In this document: positions 58,440-64,000 of the stretch, one piece after another
How the letters are laid out: each line of letters opens with the position of its first letter
Numbering within the stretch: position 1 is the first letter of the stretch
Assembly: GCA_038116745.1 (NCBI GenBank)
Contig: JAYODW010000001.1
Location: forward strand, 151,707-215,706
Source: JAYODW01 sp038116745
GTDB lineage: Bacteria; Pseudomonadota; Gammaproteobacteria; Ga0077536
DNA: 64,000 nt
Direction of reading: 5' to 3'
Notes under the pieces: model-generated
What the model was told of the DNA's origin: nothing
The model's database searches: none
The model's input: the letters and a program-made list of their open reading frames with translations, nothing else
Program-made: the position numbers and the translations under genes

Positions 58440-59483
58440 ATGAGCGCTTCATCAAACGGGTCGGTAAACGTCCACCGGCCGGATCAGGAAAGCGGGCGCC
58501 TGGACGGGGTCGCCTGCATTGGCTTTGGCCTGCTATTGATCCTGGTTGTGCAAGTCAAGCTCCTGCCGGCGTTGCTGGCTGGGCTGCTGGTTTATGCGCT
58601 GGTAGACGTTTTAGTGCCGACAGCACAGGTGACGACTCCCGGGACAGAGCGCCCGCGGATGCTGGCTGTGCTTTTTATAGCTGCGGTTGCGCTGGCTCTC
58701 ATGGCTCTCGCAGTGCTCGGTGTGGGCTCTCTGGCTCGGTACGGCGGGGAAAATGTTCCGGCGCTCATGCAGCGCATGGCTGAGATCATGGACCAGTCTA
58801 GAGATCGACTGCCGCCCATGTTGTTGAGTTATGTGCCTGATGACGCGGAGGCGTTACGCAGGACGGTTACCGATTGGCTGCGCTCGCACGTTGATGTCTT
58901 TCAGATTGCAGGCGCGGAACTGGTGCGGGCCATCGCTCATCTGTTGGTCGGGATGGTGGCCGGCGCTCTTATATCGCTCGAGCGGGCGAGTGGTACGCAT
59001 GGGCCGCTGGCGGCAGCGCTCACGGTTCGCGCGGTCAGGCTCGCGCGGGCCTTCAGACAGGTCGTTTTCGCGCAGATCTGGATCTCGGCTATCAACACCA
59101 GCCTGACAGCGGTCTATCTTGCGCTGCTCCTGCCCGCCATGGGTATCGAGTTACCGTTTGTCAAAACCATGATTGCAGTCACCTTCGTGGCCGGGCTGAT
59201 TCCGATCCTGGGCAACCTGCTGTCCAATTTTGTGATCTGTGTGGTCAGCCTCAGCCACTCGCTGGTGATTGCCGTAGCGTCGCTGGCGTATCTGATTGTC
59301 ATTCACAAAATGGAATATTTCCTCAACGCCCGCATTATCGGCGGGCACATTCGCGCTCGCGCCTGGGAGATGCTGCTGGCGATGCTGGTTATGGAAGCGA
59401 GCTTCGGGATCGGTGGTCTTATTGTCGCGCCGATCTACTATGCGTACCTCAAGGAAGAACTGCTCGCGCGCGAGCTCATTTGA
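58440..59483 (+). CDS. AI-2E-family (YdiK/YhhT-like) membrane protein
   Basis: A 347-residue membrane protein of the PF01594 family. Hydrophobic segments lie at about 25-60, 78-98, 160-180 and several from 210 to the end; the conserved FVKTMIAVTFVAGLIPILGN, LYLAL-like segment, KMEYFLNARIIGGHIRARAW and IGGLIVAPIYYAYLKEEL are present. Members are Na+/H+ antiporters or exporters (E. coli TqsA exports AI-2); the substrate cannot be told. The first ~20 residues are polar and cytosolic. Confidence 0.85.
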   Translation: MSASSNGSVNVHRPDQESGRLDGVACIGFGLLLILVVQVKLLPALLAGLLVYALVDVLVPTAQVTTPGTERPRMLAVLFIAAVALALMALAVLGVGSLARYGGENVPALMQRMAEIMDQSRDRLPPMLLSYVPDDAEALRRTVTDWLRSHVDVFQIAGAELVRAIAHLLVGMVAGALISLERASGTHGPLAAALTVRAVRLARAFRQVVFAQIWISAINTSLTAVYLALLLPAMGIELPFVKTMIAVTFVAGLIPILGNLLSNFVICVVSLSHSLVIAVASLAYLIVIHKMEYFLNARIIGGHIRARAWEMLLAMLVMEASFGIGGLIVAPIYYAYLKEELLARELI

Positions 59484-59572
59484 ACGCCGACAGCGGGTCA
59501 GGGAGTCGCGGGGTCGGGCGCTAAGGATGCCGAGCTGAGAAGCGGCGTGCAGCTGCCGGGAAACGGGGAGGG

Positions 59573-60790
59573 GTGAGTGTGGAAAAGAGTGAGTTTTACG
59601 CGAATGCACGCACGGACTTGAGTGGCCCGCTGTCGGGCATACGCGTGCTTGAAGTCACAACAACCTGGGCCGGGCCCATGGCCGGCTGCATCCTCGCCGA
59701 TCTGGGCGCGGATGTGATCAAGCTCGAGCATCCGGACGGGGAAGTGGGGCGGGTTGTACCGCCGCGGCTCCCGAACTCTGAGCTCACGGTCTTCAACGAG
59801 ACGGTTAATCGCAACAAACGAAATATCTCCCTCGATCTCCATCAAGCCCGTGGGCGGGAGCTGTTCCTCGAACTTTGCCGCTCGGTAGACATCGTGCTCG
59901 AGAACTTCAAGCCCGGAACCCTGTCCAGCTGGGGCTGCGGCTATTCCGACGTCAGGCAGGTGAAACCGGACATCATCTATGTGTCTGTCAGCGGATTTGG
60001 CCAGTTCGGGCCGTACTCTGCCAGACCAGGATACGACCCCATCGCGCAGAACTTCACTGGCTGGAGCTCGATGAATGGTCCGCCTGAAGGCGGGCCGACC
60101 AAGGCGCCTACGTTTCTCGCTGACGATCTCGGAGGAATCAACGGTGCTATTGGTGCGCTCGCGGCGCTTCAGCACCGCCACCACACAGGTGAGGGGCAGC
60201 ACGTTGACGTCGCGCTCGTCGATGGACTTATTTTCCAAAGCAACGGCTACCTGACCTCCGGTGCGCTCGGGATCCCGAATCCGCGGATGGGCAACCAGTT
60301 TGCTATCGCAGCGCCGGTGAACGTGTATGAGTGCAAAGACGGTCGCGTTTATGGCGGTGTGCTGCTCGACAGCCATTGGAAAGCCTTGTCAGTGCATATC
60401 GGGCACGAAGCGTTAGCCTCGATGGGCGCACTTGAACGGATCGAGAATCGGGAGCAGGTTGATAGGGTGGTGGCTGATTGGTGCCGCGAGCACACGACCA
60501 CCGAGGTCGTTAATCAGTTTTCCGAACTGGGCCTGGCTATCACCCGCGTGAATACCTACGCCGAAGCGAGTGCCGATCCGCACGTGCATGCGCGCGATAT
60601 GCTCCAGACCACTAAGCTGACCGATGGCAGCGAAGTTCCGCTGACTGGTCCTGCGATTAAATTCTCACGAACACCTACCCGGGTTCGGCACGCCGCGCCT
60701 GCGCTGGGGCAGGACAATGCTGCGGTCTATGGCGCACTGGGCTTGAGCGAAGATGACCTGACGGGTCTGCGAGAAGACCGCATTATCTGA
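59573..60790 (+). CDS. CaiB/BaiF-type (family III) CoA-transferase
   Basis: A 405-residue enzyme from GTG 59573 (GGGAGGGG upstream). IRVLEVTTTWAGPMAGCILA, DLGADVIKLEHPDGEVGR, ENFKPGTLSSWG and TFLADDLGGINGAIGALAAL, with the aspartyl-CoA-forming Asp, match the family closely. It is followed 20 bp on by RidA. Substrate candidates include carnitine-like, oxalate-like or bile-acid-like acids, with no evidence to choose. It differs strongly from the other CoA-transferase at 8029-9228. Confidence 0.92.
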   Translation: MSVEKSEFYANARTDLSGPLSGIRVLEVTTTWAGPMAGCILADLGADVIKLEHPDGEVGRVVPPRLPNSELTVFNETVNRNKRNISLDLHQARGRELFLELCRSVDIVLENFKPGTLSSWGCGYSDVRQVKPDIIYVSVSGFGQFGPYSARPGYDPIAQNFTGWSSMNGPPEGGPTKAPTFLADDLGGINGAIGALAALQHRHHTGEGQHVDVALVDGLIFQSNGYLTSGALGIPNPRMGNQFAIAAPVNVYECKDGRVYGGVLLDSHWKALSVHIGHEALASMGALERIENREQVDRVVADWCREHTTTEVVNQFSELGLAITRVNTYAEASADPHVHARDMLQTTKLTDGSEVPLTGPAIKFSRTPTRVRHAAPALGQDNAAVYGALGLSEDDLTGLREDRII

Positions 60791-60810
60791 GAACGGAAAG
60801 GGGCGTAAAG

Positions 60811-61200
60811 ATGAGTAAGCGTGTGATACCCGATTCAATGCGGAGTTTTTACGATAACTACCATTTTGCACCAGCGGTCGTGGACGGCGAACATCTGCGC
60901 TGCTCCGGGGTGATTGGAGTCAATCTGAAGACCGGGGAGGTCTCGGCAGATCCGGTGACGCAATTCGAGCAGGCATTTCAGAATCTGTCCGAGGTGCTCG
61001 AGGAGGGCGGCGTGAGCTTCGCCGATATCACCGAAATGACGACCTTTCATGTTGGCCTGCAACAGCATCTGGAGGCTTTTATGACGGTCAAGGACAAATA
61101 CGTTATCGAGCCCTATCCCGCGTGGACGGCGATTGGAACCCCAGAGCTGGCGTTGCCGGGAGGCCTGGTCGAGATCCGAGTTACCGCGCGTCTGCGCTGA
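60811..61200 (+). CDS. RidA (YjgF/UK114)-family protein
   Basis: A 129-residue trimer-forming protein; the family includes deaminases of reactive enamine/imine intermediates. GDGEH-like AVVDGEHLRCSGVIGVNLKT, DITEMTTFHVGLQQHLEAFM, and the terminal PAWTAIGTPELALPGGLVEI are the recognised blocks. AAAGGGG precedes the ATG. The gap of 20 bp from the CoA-transferase suggests one transcript. Confidence 0.92.
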   Translation: MSKRVIPDSMRSFYDNYHFAPAVVDGEHLRCSGVIGVNLKTGEVSADPVTQFEQAFQNLSEVLEEGGVSFADITEMTTFHVGLQQHLEAFMTVKDKYVIEPYPAWTAIGTPELALPGGLVEIRVTARLR

Positions 61201-61208
61201 GCTGCTGC

Positions 61209-61250
61209 GTCCGCTTCTGGCGGACCGCGCCATAACGGGCCGCGAGGCCC
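61209..61250. terminator. Two hairpins between converging genes
   Basis: GTCCGC/GCGGAC (61209-61225, loop of five) and GGGCC/GGCCC with a GCGA tetraloop (61237-61250) lie between the RidA stop and the stop of the RND exporter. No U-tract follows either one; a bidirectional end for both genes is plausible. Confidence 0.4.
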
Positions 61251-61276
61251 TGTAATCAGGGCATCGCGACTTGCTC

Positions 61277-63688
61277 TCAGTCTTCCAGGTGGGTTGTGAA
61301 CTGGGAGATGTCCACGTTCTCTCCAATGATAAGGTCCTGCCTTGCCAGGAAGGCGGGCTTGATGAACCACACCAGCAGCGGCAGCACGACCAGGGACAGG
61401 ATCATGTTGATAAGCATCACGACCACCAGCAACAGGCCCATGTCGGCCATGAACTTGAGGTCGGAGAGGAAATACCACGGCGCAATGCCGAGCAGCATGA
61501 TGGTCGCGGTAAACATGATGGCCTTCCCGGTTGTGGTCAACGCAGCCTTGAGGGTCTTGCCCAGATCGTGATTCTGCGCGGTGTACTCCTCACAGATCCT
61601 CGAGAGCAGATAGATGCCGTAATCGATACCGACGCCGACGCCCATCACCGCGACGATGCCCGCGTTGATGTCGAGTCCCACGCCGACGAGATGCATGGCC
61701 GCGACCAGCATAACGTTGGACAGGTTTACTGGCACCAGGAGGATCACAGCAGCCAGCAGCGATCGGTATGCAAACACGGACAGCAGCATGACGGCGATAT
61801 TGACCATGCCGATGATGATCCAGTGGTATTTGGACACGGTGTTGTTGACCGCCTGCTGCAGCGCGATCACCCCGGTTCCCAGCCTTACGCGGAACTCCTC
61901 GTGGTCAAGTCCCACCTCATCGACGGCGTCGCGCGCGGCGGCCAGAGCATGGTCTACCGTCTCCTGGATATTGTCCTTGTACCAGAGTGACACGGTTGAG
62001 TTCTGGAAGGTGAAGTCAGCGACATGCCCGAAGTTGATCGCGTTGCTGCCAAGGAGTGCCCCGAAGGAAGCAGCAGAAATAGCGTCGTCGGTGAGATCCA
62101 GGGGCGACCACTTCGGATTTCCGCCCGAAAACAGGCGGTTGGTTTCACCCATGTAGTCTGTCCAGCTCAGAGTCGCGCGCGGCGGCAGAACTCCGTCGCT
62201 CTCCAGGCGTCTTTGTAGCGTCTGGTGAACGGCGACGACTTCCGGTGTGTTCGCGACTCTGTGCTCGAGCTTCTCGTCTTTGGCCTCAAGCACAATCTCA
62301 AGCGTGTTGGTACCCGGGAAGTGAGCGTTAATGGCGCGGACAGCGGTGTTGAACTCGGAGTCGTACCACAGCAGGTTGCTGCCCTCCACCGGGTTGCCAA
62401 TCTTGATCTGTGTGTTCAGATACAGGGCGATCCCCGCAATGATTACCATGACAAATGCGGTCATCCGTGCGGGCGCACCCTGACTCAGCTTCGAGGTGCC
62501 CTCCAGCGCTTTTTCCTGCAGAAGATGAATGCCTGACTCTTTGCTCTTGCCGCCAACGATGGTCTCGATGTTCTTTGGCACCGGCAGGTAGCTGAGCAGG
62601 ATCGAGCACAGGAAGGTCCCAGTCGGGATGATGAACAAGGCCCACATGCCGCAGAAAATCGCGTGATTCACCATGGTTTTGATAGGTGCGATAGCGATGA
62701 AGACGATCCCGCAGAAGTCGGTGATAACTCCTAGGATCGAAGGCGCCATCATGATCCCCATCGTGACCTCAGCAGCCTTTTGTCTATCCTTGAGGTGGGT
62801 GAGGATCTCGTAGTAGCGCTCGGTGTATTGCACACAGTGGGAGAACGAGCGGGCTACGAGCAGCAGAGGGACGATCATCAACAACGGTTCGATGGCTCGA
62901 CCAAGCCATCCAATGAAACCGAATCCCCAGATTCCGGCGATTGCGGCGCACACTATCGGCGTGACGACACCGGCGATATTGCGCATATAGAGGACCAGAG
63001 CGACAACCAGCAGTCCAAGGGTGATCGCAAAGATGAAATAGGTCTGTTTCTGCAGGCGATAGACCCAACCGGTTAACGCGGGTTGCCCGGCCAGGTAGAC
63101 GTCGTGCTCGGCGTCGCGGGCTTTTTCCACAAGGTCCTGCACGTAGTCGAACGCCTCTCCGTAGGCAATCGTGTCGTGGAAAGAGGCGTTGACCAGAGCA
63201 GCAGTCTCGTCACGCGAGATAAAAAAGGTCAGTGCGCTGGGAGAGATGCTGACCCGTCGCTTGAACTCAAGGATTTCCTCTGGCGTCGCCGGCGGGTGAT
63301 CGTCCATCAGCGGCTTTGTGTCGATACCTTGGGTGGTCGCCTCGGCGTAGCGGAGTTTTTCTGTCGATATCGACAGGATCTGATCGTGATCCACCCACGG
63401 CGCAAGGTCGATGTCGCGGGTCATGTCCCACACTTTTGCGAGGGTTTCCGGGTTATAGATGTCGCCGTCTTTGCGTTTGATCATGACCGCCATGGTCAGC
63501 GGGTTACCGAAATTCCGGTGATCAAAGTAGACCTGTGTGAATGGGTCGTTACGAGGCAGGAGGTCGTTGAAAATCGTGCGGATATCTACATCGGGTATAC
63601 CGCGCGCGAAGCCAATAGTGGCAAGTAAAAAGAAGATGCTGACAGCCACCCGGTGTCGCATGGCCCAGGCTGCAATTTGAAATCTCAT
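61277..63688 (-). CDS. RND-superfamily (MMPL-type) exporter
   Basis: An 803-residue inner-membrane protein from ATG 63688 (GTG 63694 is the alternative). One TM near residue 15, a large periplasmic loop, five TMs around residues 215-390, a second loop (420-640) and five TMs to the end give the 2x6 RND layout. The SSD-like GVGVGIDYGIYLLSRICEEY segment in TM 10-11 and GIMMAPSILGVITDFCGIVF are conserved. It resembles hopanoid or lipid exporters (HpnN/MMPL) rather than drug pumps. The neighbouring acyl-CoA dehydrogenase fits lipid handling. Confidence 0.88.
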   Translation of the reverse strand: MRFQIAAWAMRHRVAVSIFFLLATIGFARGIPDVDIRTIFNDLLPRNDPFTQVYFDHRNFGNPLTMAVMIKRKDGDIYNPETLAKVWDMTRDIDLAPWVDHDQILSISTEKLRYAEATTQGIDTKPLMDDHPPATPEEILEFKRRVSISPSALTFFISRDETAALVNASFHDTIAYGEAFDYVQDLVEKARDAEHDVYLAGQPALTGWVYRLQKQTYFIFAITLGLLVVALVLYMRNIAGVVTPIVCAAIAGIWGFGFIGWLGRAIEPLLMIVPLLLVARSFSHCVQYTERYYEILTHLKDRQKAAEVTMGIMMAPSILGVITDFCGIVFIAIAPIKTMVNHAIFCGMWALFIIPTGTFLCSILLSYLPVPKNIETIVGGKSKESGIHLLQEKALEGTSKLSQGAPARMTAFVMVIIAGIALYLNTQIKIGNPVEGSNLLWYDSEFNTAVRAINAHFPGTNTLEIVLEAKDEKLEHRVANTPEVVAVHQTLQRRLESDGVLPPRATLSWTDYMGETNRLFSGGNPKWSPLDLTDDAISAASFGALLGSNAINFGHVADFTFQNSTVSLWYKDNIQETVDHALAAARDAVDEVGLDHEEFRVRLGTGVIALQQAVNNTVSKYHWIIIGMVNIAVMLLSVFAYRSLLAAVILLVPVNLSNVMLVAAMHLVGVGLDINAGIVAVMGVGVGIDYGIYLLSRICEEYTAQNHDLGKTLKAALTTTGKAIMFTATIMLLGIAPWYFLSDLKFMADMGLLLVVVMLINMILSLVVLPLLVWFIKPAFLARQDLIIGENVDISQFTTHLED

Positions 63689-63809
63689 CGGCACGATGCT
63701 CCGTAGATGGGTGAGGGACCCCTGTCAGGTCCCTGTCGTACGATCCATGTCAGACGGTGCAGCCGCGGTTATCGTTGATGAGAACCGCCCGCAGCTGCTT
63801 CCGCCGGTG

Positions 63810-64000
63810 TCAGCCTTCCAGGGTTTTCTGGATGGTCAGCTTGCCGAGCTGCGACATGTGCACCTCGTCAGGGCCGTCGGCCAGGCGGATGGTTCTCGCG
63901 TAGGAGAAGATCTCGGGCAGGACCGTATCCTGGCATACGCCCATACCGCCATGCGCCTGCATGGCACGATCGGCCACCGTCTGACACATCTGCGGTATGA
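63810..64000 (-). CDS. Acyl-CoA dehydrogenase, C-terminal part
   Basis: The last 63 codons of a gene running off the window edge. DRAMQAHGGMGVCQD is the FAD/substrate-binding turn, and ARTIRLADGPDEVHMSQLGK followed by LTIQKTLEG is the usual C-terminus of acyl-CoA dehydrogenases that make trans-2-enoyl-CoA with FAD. It lies 121 bp upstream of the RND exporter on the same strand. The start lies outside the window. Confidence 0.92.
   Translation of the reverse strand, partial: IPQMCQTVADRAMQAHGGMGVCQDTVLPEIFSYARTIRLADGPDEVHMSQLGKLTIQKTLEG

Overview
The window reads as 64 kb of a GC-rich proteobacterial chromosome, most likely an uncultured gammaproteobacterium. The best lineage markers are an EttA and a CysK that match the enterobacterial proteins along their length as I remember them, together with SrkA-, AlkB- and SelO-type proteins. 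Five runs of exactly 100 N (20736-20835, 26255-26354, 35547-35646, 46731-46830, 48742-48841) mark it as a scaffolded draft or metagenome assembly. The gaps are placeholders of unknown length, and two of them join unrelated genes. I saw no tRNA, rRNA, transposase, integrase or CRISPR array.

Layout. 1-0.6 kb: the end of a secreted family-16 glycoside hydrolase. 1-17.3 kb: small hydrolases, then a set typical of acyl-CoA-based catabolism of organic acids or lipids: a TauD-type dioxygenase, an acyl-CoA synthetase, two nitronate-monooxygenase-like flavoproteins, a family III CoA-transferase, an SCP2-type thiolase, a beta-hydroxyacid-type dehydrogenase, a sulfotransferase-like protein and three luciferase-like (LLM) flavoproteins, with SrkA and CysK. 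17.3-21.1 kb: a five-gene operon on the minus strand for a soluble diiron monooxygenase of the toluene-4-monooxygenase type (A-B-C-D-E order) with no reductase gene. 21.3-25.1 kb: a Do-type periplasmic protease divergent from an OmpR-type two-component system, with a candidate response-regulator site between them. 25.1-35.5 kb: two tandem glutamine amidotransferases divergent from a run made of a RutA-like oxygenase, a GNAT-nitrilase fusion, HyuA, HyuB, a VAO-type FAD oxidase and a beta-hydroxyacid-type dehydrogenase. This run looks like a degradation pathway for a nitrogen-containing ring or amide.

35.6-48.9 kb: DNA alkylation repair (a DNA-repair-type 2OG oxygenase remnant plus AlkB), MOSC, DUF2461, metallo-beta-lactamase-fold, SurE, MEKHLA, DsbA/FrnE, cupin, LLM, carboxylesterase and OsmC proteins, an SDR overlapping a HadA/HadB-like hydratase pair, a PQ-loop-like membrane protein, a VOC protein and a phosphodiesterase. 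48.9-58.2 kb: SelO, a DUF364 protein, a quinohemoprotein alcohol dehydrogenase, a frameshifted ATC-hydrolase-family gene, a PhyH-type dioxygenase, an AhpD-like protein and EttA. 58.4-64 kb: an AI-2E-family membrane protein, a CoA-transferase with RidA, a large RND/MMPL exporter and the end of an acyl-CoA dehydrogenase.

The common theme is oxidative catabolism. The window holds many flavin, non-haem iron and diiron oxygenases, CoA-activating and CoA-transferring enzymes and short redox operons, and almost no informational or biosynthetic genes apart from ettA and cysK. The two best candidates for new biology are the reductase-less diiron monooxygenase operon and the RutA-like/nitrilase/HyuAB/oxidase cluster. 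Family assignments come from reading motifs and remembered homologues; no database search was run.
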